Source: a virus. From it: a DNA stretch of 64,000 bases. The stretch's first letter is position 1; each line of letters starts with the position of its first letter. The stretch covers positions 1 to 64,000 of the IMG/VR virus record IMGVR_UViG_3300030117_005585. One strand, given 5' to 3'. Made by a program: the position numbers and the translations under genes. The notes under the pieces were generated by a model. That model did no database searches, was not told where the DNA came from, and was given only the letters and a program-made list of their open reading frames with translations. Below, piece by piece: positions 1-8,910 of the stretch.

Positions 1-3000
1 CAACACCAACATTCCCAATAAATCTACCATCACCAAACGAACCAGTTGAGGTTGCTGAACCACTTACATTACCAACCAACATCTCCAAACCAGCAGTAGA
101 TGAAAATCTGGCAGTTGCTGCTCCATTTGTAGCAACACCTATTTCGTTACTTGCATACTTATAAAGTCCATTTCCACCTTGTGGTATAACATTTATTGAT
201 GGTGAACTGGCACTACCATCTTTATTAACATAAACTTGATTGTTAAATAAACTGAAACCAAGTGTTGACATAGACTTAATTACACCAAATGAACCTGTTG
301 AAGTTGCTGAACCACTTATGTTTCCTGTGGCGAATATGTTACCACCAACATGAAGTCTCTCGGTTGGAACAAGATTAGAACCAATTGCAAAGTTTCCGTT
401 AGTATCAATTGTTACTCTATCTGCACTATTTCTTCTAAAAACAAAATTATTTGAACTTCGAGCCAAAAGAAACCATTTTTCATTCCCACCAATCTTGTAT
501 CTTAAAACCGCCTCACTATTGCCATCTAAAACAATATCAGCAGTTCCACTACCATCACCTATTATTACATCTTGATAAGCACCACCACCAAGTGTTATCG
601 GGCCACCACTAGGTTGAGCTGGAACTACTACTCTACCAAACGAACCAGTTGAGGCAGCTGAACCACTTATTTTATTACCTGTTAACTCTAAAACATAAGA
701 ACTTGCTCCTGTATAGCCAGTCGCAAATTGCATTTTATCTTCACCGTGAAGATAATATATTTGTCCAGAAAATCTACCATTTCCACTAGTAGAGTCCGCA
801 AAGAAAAGTCCAGAGGGATTAGTACCCCCAGCATATAAAGTTAAGTTTTCCTCTGTAGCACCAGTTCCAACAACCAATGATGAATTATGAAAACTACCGG
901 GCGTAGTGTTTCCTATGGCGACTTTATCAGCAATATGAAGTTCGCCAAACGAACCAGTTGAGGTTGCTGAACCACTTATACTACCAGTTATGAAAGCATC
1001 ACCATGTACTTCAAGATGAAAATCAGGTGTTTTATTTGTAAAACCTACTCCGAATTTCTTTTCAACATGACCAAATCCACGCACATCTAATTGTACATTG
1101 GGATTATCTGTTCCTACACCAATTCTTGCTGTAGAACCCTCTAGAGCTAATACACCTGTGGAACCATAGCTTAAATGAATAGTACCACTACTAATATCTG
1201 ATACTCCTGGTGTAATTCTAAATGCATCGGATTGGGAATTATCGATTCCCATGATATATCTTTTCGTACCAGTGAGTAAGAATTGTAGCACAGCATCACC
1301 AGTACCATCTTGTTCGATTAATATCCCATTTGTCGTATCTGTTGTAGAATCATCTCTGAATAAATGGAGTTGAGCAGTTGGATTTGATGTGCCTAAACCA
1401 ATCTTATCTGGTACATGAACCGAACCAAACGAACCAGTTGAAGTTATTGAGCCGCTTATGTCTGAATCTGAATATATTGTTCCTTCAGCTTTTATTCCAT
1501 GATCAATTAATGTGGCAGTTTCTAAAGCATAACTACCTCCAAGACCTATACCACCACTTGCACCAAACATTACTCTTTTATTTTCACCCGCAGAACCAAG
1601 TTTAAGCATAAGTGGTTTGTTACCAGATACAGAAATCAAACCTTCTCTGTAAGTTCCGCTGTGACCATCAGCTCCAATTTTAACTGTCATGCCATCTGTA
1701 TCAAATTGAGCAAAAGCATCGCCATTGGTAGTTGTTGTTTTAACTTTTAGTATACTACCATTTGTTGAACTACTTATTATCAAATCACCTTGAACTTTAT
1801 CCGATACTACTAATGAACCAAACGAACCAGTTGATGTTGATGAACCACTTATCGTATCACCAATAAACTCATGAACATCATCAGCAGTATCTCCAAATAT
1901 TGTACTACCACTACTGAATGATTGAGTTAGATGAACTACTGAAGAAGATACGATATAGTTTTCAGCTATAATATCACCAGTAGCTTTTATATCACCGACT
2001 ACATCAAGAGCACGTGTCGGATTTGAAGTTCCGATGCCGACATTACCATCTGACTTTACTGTTAGTCTATTTGCTACACCGCCCGTTTGAATATCAAAAT
2101 CATTTCCAGTTGCGAGTAAAAATACATTGGCACTCGTAGAATTATCCTTTAAGGCTATTCCACCTTGTGCGTCACCTGACTCAAACAATGCAACTGCATT
2201 TGTTGTACCGTTATAAACATGAAGTGGATTCTGTGGACTTTGATTCCCGATGCCGATATTTTTACTAGAATCTATTGTCATCGCTGGAGATGCATTTGCG
2301 TAAGTAGCATCTTCATTCAGCAACAAACCAATACCTAACTTATCTGCAGTTCCTGTATCTGAACCATGCATAACAATACCATATCTAATTGAACTATTAG
2401 AATTACTAAACATAACACGAGTACCACCACCGTTATGTTCCCCATGAAAACGGGCTACTCCGTAAGTTCCAGCGGGTGTCCAAGATGTACCTACACTAAA
2501 ATTTTTGCTAATTCTACCAAGACCAGACGAAACAGTTGAAGTTGCTGAACCGCTTATGTTACCACTCGCTATTATTCCCCCAAGAACATCTAGTTTATCA
2601 TTAGGATTTTCGTGTCCAATTGCGACATTACTATTACTATGAACTACAATGCCGTATGCACTTCCACCACCAGCTGCTAAACCTAAGTAATCACCAGCAC
2701 CAGCTCTAAATTGCACTCCGACATCACCACTTGGTGCTGAATCATTTAGTATTAAAGATAAGGTTCTGTTACCAGATTGAAAGTTGGCAACATTATCATT
2801 AGGCCCACGTATATTTAGATGACCAAACGAACCAGTTGAGGTTGATGAGCCACTTATAACTCCATTTGCCCCACCACTTAATTGTAAACTAACATCACCA
2901 TTACCAGTTACAAAATTTATAATACCACTAGCTCTAGTAGTTCCAATAGTCATCTTATTGTCACTTGTGCTACTATATGAAATTACGGCATCCCTATTAC

Positions 3001-3655
3001 TATTAGCTCCACCAAAATTTATACTCTTAAAATAACTATCGCTTCCTAATATACTGATACCAACACCATCAGTAGTGGAATTGTTAATAACTAAATCGTC
3101 AGCGTTAGTTCGAGCAGTCTGTGAGACACCACCCGCTCCTACTATTCCTGTAGTAGTCGAGACGCGACCAAACGAACCTGTTGAGGTTGATGAGCCACTT
3201 ATTAATGTGGCAGTTCCATCAGAAAAACTTGTTAATCTTGTTGATATAGAGGAACTAGCAGCAGTTCCCTCAAAAACCCTTGTTAATCCACTACCATCTC
3301 CAGTAAAGTGTCCGAATGAAGCAGTTGAAGTTGAAGAACCACTGACATCACCACTTACTGTCAAACTGCCTGTAATACTTGTATTATTTGTTAGATTTAG
3401 TCCAGCAAATGTCGGAGTAGCAGTAGTGTTTAAATCTTGTGCCCCTACATTACCTTCTATAATTGATATTCTGCCCGCTAAACCACCACTGACAGCAGTT
3501 GTAGAGCCAGATATTTCAGATTCAATTTGAGCACTGCTACTCAACATCCCTACAAATGTTGTAGCAGTCAACGGTCCTGTTATACCAAACGAACCACTTA
3601 CATTAAACGAACCCGTAAAGTTAGGATTTAATTGTTGGGATCTAATCTTTGCCAA
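1..3655 (-). CDS. Long repetitive tail fibre protein, C-terminus beyond window
   Basis: One minus-strand reading frame is open from about 3,670 to base 1 and continues off the left edge, so the C-terminus is missing. At least 1,218 residues are present. Ten copies of a short motif, SGSATSTGSFG and variants, recur at plus positions near 32, 284, 635, 944, 1424, 1817, 2522, 2822, 3167 and 3311, all in one frame, with a shorter copy near 3584. The segments between them are Ser/Thr/Gly/Asn-rich beta-type sequence, as in trimeric phage fibres. No ATG lies near the start. I chose TTG at 3655, which gives MAKIRSQQLNP and has a GAGAG element about 7 bases upstream. The next in-frame ATG is about 110 bases further in. 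The role is inferred as receptor-binding or long tail fibre. A C-terminal chaperone domain may lie outside the window. Confidence 0.75.
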   Translation of the reverse strand, partial: MAKIRSQQLNPNFTGSFNVSGSFGITGPLTATTFVGMLSSSAQIESEISGSTTAVSGGLAGRISIIEGNVGAQDLNTTATPTFAGLNLTNNTSITGSLTVSGDVSGSSTSTASFGHFTGDGSGLTRVFEGTAASSSISTRLTSFSDGTATLISGSSTSTGSFGRVSTTTGIVGAGGVSQTARTNADDLVINNSTTDGVGISILGSDSYFKSINFGGANSNRDAVISYSSTSDNKMTIGTTRASGIINFVTGNGDVSLQLSGGANGVISGSSTSTGSFGHLNIRGPNDNVANFQSGNRTLSLILNDSAPSGDVGVQFRAGAGDYLGLAAGGGSAYGIVVHSNSNVAIGHENPNDKLDVLGGIIASGNISGSATSTVSSGLGRISKNFSVGTSWTPAGTYGVARFHGEHNGGGTRVMFSNSNSSIRYGIVMHGSDTGTADKLGIGLLLNEDATYANASPAMTIDSSKNIGIGNQSPQNPLHVYNGTTNAVALFESGDAQGGIALKDNSTSANVFLLATGNDFDIQTGGVANRLTVKSDGNVGIGTSNPTRALDVVGDIKATGDIIAENYIVSSSVVHLTQSFSSGSTIFGDTADDVHEFIGDTISGSSTSTGSFGSLVVSDKVQGDLIISSSTNGSILKVKTTTTNGDAFAQFDTDGMTVKIGADGHSGTYREGLISVSGNKPLMLKLGSAGENKRVMFGASGGIGLGGSYALETATLIDHGIKAEGTIYSDSDISGSITSTGSFGSVHVPDKIGLGTSNPTAQLHLFRDDSTTDTTNGILIEQDGTGDAVLQFLLTGTKRYIMGIDNSQSDAFRITPGVSDISSGTIHLSYGSTGVLALEGSTARIGVGTDNPNVQLDVRGFGHVEKKFGVGFTNKTPDFHLEVHGDAFITGSISGSATSTGSFGELHIADKVAIGNTTPGSFHNSSLVVGTGATEENLTLYAGGTNPSGLFFADSTSGNGRFSGQIYYLHGEDKMQFATGYTGASSYVLELTGNKISGSAASTGSFGRVVVPAQPSGGPITLGGGAYQDVIIGDGSGTADIVLDGNSEAVLRYKIGGNEKWFLLARSSNNFVFRRNSADRVTIDTNGNFAIGSNLVPTERLHVGGNIFATGNISGSATSTGSFGVIKSMSTLGFSLFNNQVYVNKDGSASSPSINVIPQGGNGLYKYASNEIGVATNGAATARFSSTAGLEMLVGNVSGSATSTGSFGDGRFIGNVGV

Positions 3656-3906
3656 TCTATTTCTCTCTTACCATCCCACCACTTTTGTACACTGTAAGAT
3701 ATTTTTCTTTTATGTTCAACAGTTTTAGGTTGTTTCATTTTTTCAATTGTTTCCATAGTTACCTTTCTGTCTGTCTGTGCGCATGATTTACAAACAGAAT
3801 TATTACCTACGGCTCTATCAAAGGAATCTTTTCTTGTATAGTAAATCACCCTTCTACAGTCGGGACATTTCCTATTCTTTCTATCTTTCCAATGTCTTTT
3901 TCTCAT
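3628..3906 (-). CDS. Small Zn-ribbon/NUMOD3-like protein, possible homing-endonuclease remnant
   Basis: This 92-residue basic protein has a zinc-ribbon pair, CPDC near residues 14-17 and CKSC near 39-42. It is followed by a helix with a KMKQ...EHKRKIS pattern resembling NUMOD3 DNA-binding modules of phage homing endonucleases. No GIY-YIG or HNH catalytic core is visible, so it may be a truncated endonuclease or a stand-alone DNA-binding module. It sits between the gp15-like gene and the tail fibre gene, and its last 28 bases overlap the inferred TTG start of the fibre. It lacks a good ribosome binding site: an AT-rich TATTTATTA element lies only four bases upstream. Expression is uncertain. 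Confidence 0.5.
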   Translation of the reverse strand: MRKRHWKDRKNRKCPDCRRVIYYTRKDSFDRAVGNNSVCKSCAQTDRKVTMETIEKMKQPKTVEHKRKISYSVQKWWDGKREIDWQRLDPNN

Positions 3907-3909
3907 AGT

Positions 3910-3919
3910 AATAAATATA
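3910..3919 (-). promoter_or_regulatory. AT-rich recurring element (late-promoter candidate)
   Basis: On the coding strand this reads TATATTTATT. It is one of about eleven near-identical elements (consensus WATATTTATW on the coding strand, TATAAATAT on the other) that sit in gaps just upstream of minus-strand genes. Here it lies between the gp15-like gene and the small zinc-ribbon ORF. The reverse complement matches the T4 late promoter core TATAAATA, so the direction of any transcription is uncertain. Confidence 0.35.
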
Positions 3920-3945
3920 AAGAAATGGTAAAAGAAAAGTGGTAT

Positions 3946-5496
3946 CTACGAATTAAATTTACCTGTAGCGATTATTTCATCATCAGATTCTAACTGATAA
4001 CCTATACTATCTGTATTAACTTTAAGAAGCAGTGCAGAGCCAGCTTGTTGTATCTCTACAGCATCATGTTCCATATACTGTCCATTTATAAAGAAAACAA
4101 AATCCTGTTCATTTGTTGCATCCATACTAGTCGGTGAAGATGCTGTTACAGCGTTAAAACTAGCAGTTGCACCAGCTGTAATGGATGTTGATTTCTTAAC
4201 AAACTGTTTTCTGAGGTATGCAAATTTTTCAGATTGTGCAATTCCGTCTTCAGTTATACCGCCAGTAACAACTAATGAACCTGTTACCGTCACAGAGCCC
4301 GTCAACTGATGAGTATCATCTGTAGTATCACCAAATATAGTTGAACCACTTAGTGACTGATATGTAATATCTGTTACGGATGAGGATACAACGTAGTTTT
4401 CTGCAATTATATCACCTAATACCACCCAATCTGTATTCACTTGAGCTTTACCATCACCTCTTTGTGTTATTTCAAATGATGTGTCTCCAATATGTAGTGC
4501 ATTTGACATACTTACACTAGCAAATTGGACAGTGCTAGTCGTTTCTACAGGTTGTCCTATACTGAATGTGAAGTTTGTTGGAGAGGTTCCGTCAAAAGTA
4601 TCACCGCCTGCGATTGACATACCTGTTCCTGCAATAACCTGAAGAGGTTTTACTTCAGGTCTTAAATCTGCTTGCTGTACACTTATTCTCACATCCTTTT
4701 TATCGCCAGTCAAATCAGCTATATCAATACCTATACCGTCATTGATTACAATTCTCTTTGGAGTCAATTGCTTTTGTGTTGTTACTACTTTACTAAATTC
4801 TTCGGGTATAAGATAACCATTGAGAGTTACAGTAAAATTTGTTCTAATCAATCTTTCTGTATTTACTGATACCTCACTGGCATCGGTATAGTTATCTATT
4901 TGTGTTCTAAACTTAAACTTTCCATCTTCTCCCCAATACGAACCTTCTGAATATATTATGTGTTCAACAATTTTATTCATTTGCTCTATGTAAGTTGTCC
5001 ATACTATAAATTCATATTGTAATGTTATGTAATCAGGCACAGCCACACTGTATAACTCTTTTTGTTCATTCAATCCTTGCTGTACTGCAAATTTATCATA
5101 CCTATTCCTATCAGAATATTGTTTTTGAAAAGTATAATGTAGTTTTGGGTCTAAGGGATTCAGCTTATCTACTGCTAAATTTTGGTCTTTTTCAATCGAA
5201 GTTCTTTTAAATGCTATTAAAGGAGTTATAACTTGTTTTTTATTATCTACTAAGAAACCTCTTTTTTGAACCATACTCCACCTTTGTGGATTGGAATACA
5301 TTATCGGTACTTTTACCTGCTCACCGTTTTCCTCAACTGTGGGTTTAATAACATTATTGAAATAAAACATTATGGTTGAATCTATATCCATCAACCCTAT
5401 AGAAAAGTTTTTTACATCGTCATTGTTTCTAGACCTTAAAAGGCCCCTATTTAGTAACTTTCTTTTACTTCTTGGTATTGGTTTTTCACGAGCCAT
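3946..5496 (-). CDS. gp15: gp15-like tail terminator/sheath stabiliser with fibre-like C-terminus
   Basis: This 516-residue protein follows the gp13 and gp14 neck genes. In residues about 30-260 it has the layout of T4 gp15, the protein that caps the tail and stabilises the sheath. A block IMFYFNNVIKP is followed by a 'KVPIMYSNPQRW' segment, then by a conserved 'YITLQYEFIVWTTYIEQMN' region. The remaining ~250 residues are unlike T4 gp15. They are Thr/Ser/Gly-rich fibre-like sequence ending in a compact domain (FVFFINGQYMEHDAV...). The stretch around GDIIAENYVVSSSV is nearly repeated inside the adjacent fibre gene. Its start overlaps the end of the preceding gene by one base (TAATG type). The gp15 assignment is by position and pattern. 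The C-terminal half could instead make it a fibre-attachment protein. Confidence 0.55.
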   Translation of the reverse strand: MAREKPIPRSKRKLLNRGLLRSRNNDDVKNFSIGLMDIDSTIMFYFNNVIKPTVEENGEQVKVPIMYSNPQRWSMVQKRGFLVDNKKQVITPLIAFKRTSIEKDQNLAVDKLNPLDPKLHYTFQKQYSDRNRYDKFAVQQGLNEQKELYSVAVPDYITLQYEFIVWTTYIEQMNKIVEHIIYSEGSYWGEDGKFKFRTQIDNYTDASEVSVNTERLIRTNFTVTLNGYLIPEEFSKVVTTQKQLTPKRIVINDGIGIDIADLTGDKKDVRISVQQADLRPEVKPLQVIAGTGMSIAGGDTFDGTSPTNFTFSIGQPVETTSTVQFASVSMSNALHIGDTSFEITQRGDGKAQVNTDWVVLGDIIAENYVVSSSVTDITYQSLSGSTIFGDTTDDTHQLTGSVTVTGSLVVTGGITEDGIAQSEKFAYLRKQFVKKSTSITAGATASFNAVTASSPTSMDATNEQDFVFFINGQYMEHDAVEIQQAGSALLLKVNTDSIGYQLESDDEIIATGKFNS

Positions 5497-5984
5497 TATA
5501 TACTCCTAACTCTCTCTATTTGTACCGAGCTCTTTCTTACTAAAAATGCGGTTGCAACAACTGAATAGTTTTGGTCAAACATCCCACCAATTAACTGATT
5601 TTCATTTATTGAGCCCACTTCAAAATATCCATAGTTCCAATCTATTAAATCTCCCAACTCCAAAACCATACTAGCATCGATAAAAGATTGTCGTAAAAAT
5701 GAAAATGTTGCATTCTGATTATTACTCGCACCGAATTCGTCTTCATTGTAATCAAAGTCTTCTGCAGCAACGATACAATTCATTTGAACTCCATTTTTGT
5801 AAATCCTATTACCATTAGAAGCCTCACCATACATATTGGTTGCTGACTCCTGTAATGATGGTTTATAAATAACAACTTCTTGATTTATTAATCCATCCTT
5901 ATTATTTTGTTTGTCACCAACCAATTCTTTGGTTACTCTGGTTATAAGATTGATGTCTTTTTGAGGTAAAAATCTACCAGCCAT
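5496..5984 (-). CDS. gp14: gp14-like neck protein (head completion)
   Basis: This 162-residue protein has the features of T4 gp14-type neck proteins. It has an early INLITRVTKELVGD segment, a 'VVIYKP...MYGEAS' strand pair and a C-terminal 'LGDLIDWNYGYFEVGSINEN' block typical of head-closure connectors. It lies between gp13-like and gp15-like genes, the canonical order. It probably joins the portal to the tail after DNA packaging. It is shorter than T4 gp14 (256 residues), as is common in marine T4-like phages. Its stop overlaps the next start by one base, so it is likely translated in coupling with its neighbours. Confidence 0.6.
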   Translation of the reverse strand: MAGRFLPQKDINLITRVTKELVGDKQNNKDGLINQEVVIYKPSLQESATNMYGEASNGNRIYKNGVQMNCIVAAEDFDYNEDEFGASNNQNATFSFLRQSFIDASMVLELGDLIDWNYGYFEVGSINENQLIGGMFDQNYSVVATAFLVRKSSVQIERVRSI

Positions 5985-5988
5985 TTTA

Positions 5989-7155
5989 TTATCCTATGTA
6001 AATTGGGTATGGAACTTTAGCCAATTTTTCGTTCAAAAATTGTGCTTCATCTTTGTCAGCTTCTAATAAGGCTTTTCTACTTGTCTGTTCTAACATTTCT
6101 CTAAGTTGAGTCATAAGAATTTCCTTTTCAGATGCTGCTTCAGTCCTAAGTGTATCACCATCCAAAGTTGTTTCTGCGTTGGGTATAGGAAGTGAAGCAT
6201 ATTTACTTCGTATAGTGCCTAATAACTCTTTACAAAGAGCTAGAGCATATTTCTTAATCCACTGTTTTCCAACATCATTGATTTCTAAAAACTCCATATT
6301 ATTATATGGTGCGTTAGATACATCTGTTATGACTCCTGTCGATGTTCCTTGCAAAGTCGTATCTCTATCCTTCTTAACTAAATATTGAAAATGAAGATTG
6401 TAAGTTGACGTAGGATTAGGAAAGATTCTTAATTTGTTATTTCTTAATTCAAAAGAATATGCTGATTTTCTGATTTGGTCGTTAAATTCTATTGCTTGAA
6501 TTTTAAGTATGTCTGCATACATTGGCATCAACATAAATTGAACGGCAGGTGAATAATTTCCCCACCCAAAAGAATCCATCATATTGTAACTTCCATCGCC
6601 TGTTCCAGCGTAAGGGTCGAAATATCTAGTTATTGCTGGTGAGGCTTCATAAAATACTTTTCTAACCTCTATAGCATCCCCACTTTCTGAAACATCAGCC
6701 CATAGTGCATTTAAATCATATTCTTGAGAACCACTTGATACTTCTATTGAACCAGTTTTCCAATTTACGGTTCCACCAACTCCAGCTTCCGTACCATACT
6801 GTTCTGCGAGTTGTATATTTCTACCTATAGTTGGAGTTACTTTTCTATGAGTTAAGTTTTCTTTAGTCGCACCAGAACCCGTTTCTTGTCCTTGTAAAGA
6901 AAGTATATTGTCTTTTATGTTAAACTGATTAACTTGTGCAGAATATTCTGTAATAGCCTCTTCGTAACAGGCATAAAACTGAACATCTTGTAGTTCAACA
7001 GCAATTATTGGATATCCTAACCTCTTAGCTGCCCAATCTGAAAATTTATCTACTGAGTGTTGTCCTGAACCTGAAAATTCTGTATCACTGTCGTAAAATC
7101 CATATGGAGTATTACCAGCCTCAAACGAACTACTACCTGGCCATATTGCTTCCAT
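5989..7155 (-). CDS. gp13: gp13-like neck protein
   Basis: This 388-residue protein is immediately downstream of the major capsid gene. Residues about 35-90 contain the gp13 signature: SVDKFSDWAAKRLGYPI, followed by 'VQFYACYEEAITEYSAQVN' and a 'NILSLQG' element. T4 gp13 forms the neck collar connecting portal and tail with gp14. The middle has a jelly-roll-like Ser/Thr-rich stretch (residues ~120-220). The C-terminus is helical, with many Lys/Glu. The start is ATG preceded by AAGGAG. An AT-rich TATATTTATTATTGA element lies about 33 bases upstream, after the terminator that follows the capsid gene, so it may have its own late transcript. Confidence 0.7.
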   Translation of the reverse strand: MEAIWPGSSSFEAGNTPYGFYDSDTEFSGSGQHSVDKFSDWAAKRLGYPIIAVELQDVQFYACYEEAITEYSAQVNQFNIKDNILSLQGQETGSGATKENLTHRKVTPTIGRNIQLAEQYGTEAGVGGTVNWKTGSIEVSSGSQEYDLNALWADVSESGDAIEVRKVFYEASPAITRYFDPYAGTGDGSYNMMDSFGWGNYSPAVQFMLMPMYADILKIQAIEFNDQIRKSAYSFELRNNKLRIFPNPTSTYNLHFQYLVKKDRDTTLQGTSTGVITDVSNAPYNNMEFLEINDVGKQWIKKYALALCKELLGTIRSKYASLPIPNAETTLDGDTLRTEAASEKEILMTQLREMLEQTSRKALLEADKDEAQFLNEKLAKVPYPIYIG

Positions 7156-7187
7156 TATATTCTCCTTAAAAGATGTAATTATTCAAT

Positions 7188-7197
7188 AATAAATATA
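7188..7197 (-). promoter_or_regulatory. AT-rich recurring element upstream of gp13
   Basis: The coding strand reads TATATTTATTATTGAATAA from here, 33 bases before the gp13-like start and just beyond the capsid-gene terminator. The same 19 bases recur upstream of the 1000-residue NMNAT/ligase gene near 23,136. Its place between a terminator and a gene supports promoter function. Confidence 0.4.
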
Positions 7198-7204
7198 CAA
7201 GGCA

Positions 7205-7239
7205 CAAAAAAAGGGTGAGAAAACTCCCACCCTTTTTAA
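7205..7239 (-). terminator. Rho-independent terminator after major capsid gene
   Basis: Read on the minus strand there is an A-run, a GGGTG/CACCC stem extended by a GAG-type inner pairing, a short loop and then a run of T. It begins about 20 bases past the capsid stop. The plus strand also ends in T's, so it could act in both directions. Its plus-strand text shares GTGA-AAACTCCC with hairpins at 51,908 and 52,186. Confidence 0.75.
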
Positions 7240-7259
7240 GTAGATTAATTGATATTCAA

Positions 7260-8894
7260 TTAAACTTGGTTGATATGTGTTACGATCACCTTACCATAGA
7301 ATTCAGGTCTTACCATCTTCTTAGCATAGCGAGTCATTACACCTTTTCTTGGTGTAAAGTTCTTAGGATCGTATACCAATGGTGTCATAATCATCGGTAC
7401 ATATGGAGCATATACAGCACCAGTTTCTAAGAAATTACTTCCTCTGAAACCAACAAGTATAGAATTATCCAACATGTAAGGATTCTTATAAACAGTGTAT
7501 CGGTTATTAATCGAACCAACAGCTTCAACACCCATAGCATAGGTTTTGCCAGAAGCATCACCTGTGTTTGCTATGTAACCACTAACTGATTCTAAGATTG
7601 TAGCAGTTTCAGGTGAAACAACAACAAAATTAGCACCACCACGTAGTGTTTTCTGATGTATTGCATTAGATACAGATTGTATCTTAATTCCAAGTGTTTG
7701 GAACCAAGATGGTTTAGTGTAAGCATTAGACTGTCCACTAATTTCTGTAAAAGCAGGTTCGCCGGTACCTGAACCATCGTACTCAAATCCAACTTTTGCT
7801 GACCAGTATTCTGTCTTTGCAGCAGCGTCTAGTTTCAACATATCGAGGATTTCAAGATCTATTTCCATAGCGATATACTCACTTAACATAGCAGTAAGTT
7901 CAGCTTCGGCATCAACAGAATGATAAGCGTTAAGGTCTTGAGCAAGCTCAGGAGTCCATACAGCTTTTAACTTTCTGGTTTTAGCAACGATAGCTTCACT
8001 TTTTAGAGCGATGTCTATTTCAGGAATATCGATATCTGTTTCAGGATTAGCATCAATCTGAGCTGCACTAGCTTCAAAATCACCACGTTGTGTAGCAGTT
8101 GGAGCTTCATGATACAATACAGATGCTGTAGCAGCAGTTCCTGTAGCATTACCATTTTCTTTAATAAGGAAAATTACATCACCATCACTATTAACAGTTG
8201 TATATGCTGGGAATGTATCAGATACATAAGAACCAGTAATTTCAAATGCCCTAGCACCTTTTTGGTCATGTCTGGTAAAACTACCTTGATCGACTGTTAC
8301 TTTTTGGATTTGTCCTAAAGCAACAGAAGCACTAAGATCTGGCTCAAACTCAACATCTTTCCAAGAAGCTGAAGCAACAGCCATACCACTATCTGTAGTT
8401 AGATTAAGTGGAACTGTGATCTTATCGTTAATTGAATATCCGAATTTGCCTGCACCATAAAGTCCACCACTTGCGTCAGCATTAGATGCTGAAGTGTTAC
8501 CAAATACATCTGAATTTTCAGCATGATTTGGTACATTAGCGGAACCATATTTGAAGTCCAAGAAGAAAATCAGACCAGAGGGTAGGTTCATTGGCTGAAC
8601 AGAAACGAATTCCTGAGCAGCTAATTCACCAAAGATTCTACGAACCAATGGTAAAGCAACACCTGACCACTCTTCTTTAGAACCACCAGTACCTGTTTGT
8701 GAAGCCTCTTTAAGAAGCTGCGTTGCCTGGTTTTCTAAAAGAACAGCCATACCTGTTTTCTTAGTGGAATCATCAATGCCATCTAGCAATCCGGTTGGCT
8801 CCCATTTGCCGACTAACTTACGAGTCTGCTTTAGAAGCTCTTGATGAGGGTTATGACCCGTCATCACATCACTTAGATTTTCAAAATTTGACAT
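7260..8894 (-). CDS. gp23: Major capsid protein, gp23-like
   Basis: This protein of about 544 residues has clear gp23 features. The N-terminus is a pre-sequence rich in Glu/Lys/Leu that ends near the 'KKTGMAVLLENQ' helix. Next comes 'PLVRRIFGELAAQEFVSVQPM' and PSGLIFFLDFKYG, all hallmarks of T4-type capsid proteins. The C-terminus has 'TRYAKKMVRPEFYGK', the usual gp23 ending. The hexameric shell is built from it after prohead protease trimming. I chose ATG at 8894, preceded by GGGAGACAATAAA. An in-frame TTG 15 bases upstream gives a longer reading but precedes the ribosome binding site. It is directly downstream of the scaffold gene and is followed by a strong terminator, consistent with very high late expression. 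Confidence 0.93.
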   Translation of the reverse strand: MSNFENLSDVMTGHNPHQELLKQTRKLVGKWEPTGLLDGIDDSTKKTGMAVLLENQATQLLKEASQTGTGGSKEEWSGVALPLVRRIFGELAAQEFVSVQPMNLPSGLIFFLDFKYGSANVPNHAENSDVFGNTSASNADASGGLYGAGKFGYSINDKITVPLNLTTDSGMAVASASWKDVEFEPDLSASVALGQIQKVTVDQGSFTRHDQKGARAFEITGSYVSDTFPAYTTVNSDGDVIFLIKENGNATGTAATASVLYHEAPTATQRGDFEASAAQIDANPETDIDIPEIDIALKSEAIVAKTRKLKAVWTPELAQDLNAYHSVDAEAELTAMLSEYIAMEIDLEILDMLKLDAAAKTEYWSAKVGFEYDGSGTGEPAFTEISGQSNAYTKPSWFQTLGIKIQSVSNAIHQKTLRGGANFVVVSPETATILESVSGYIANTGDASGKTYAMGVEAVGSINNRYTVYKNPYMLDNSILVGFRGSNFLETGAVYAPYVPMIMTPLVYDPKNFTPRKGVMTRYAKKMVRPEFYGKVIVTHINQV

Positions 8895-8910
8895 TTTATT
8901 GTCTCCCAAT

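Noticed and set aside
32-3320. Spaced repeats resembling a CRISPR array
   Set aside because: The ~35-base repeats have irregular spacing (48 to 235 codons), vary in sequence and lie in frame within a fibre gene.
3075-3530. Plus-strand 151-codon open frame in the fibre region
   Set aside because: It is antisense to the continuous fibre frame, with no ribosome binding site.
3656-3945. Possible group I intron splitting the fibre from the gp15-like gene
   Set aside because: No conserved intron core is visible, and both flanking genes look complete at their ends.
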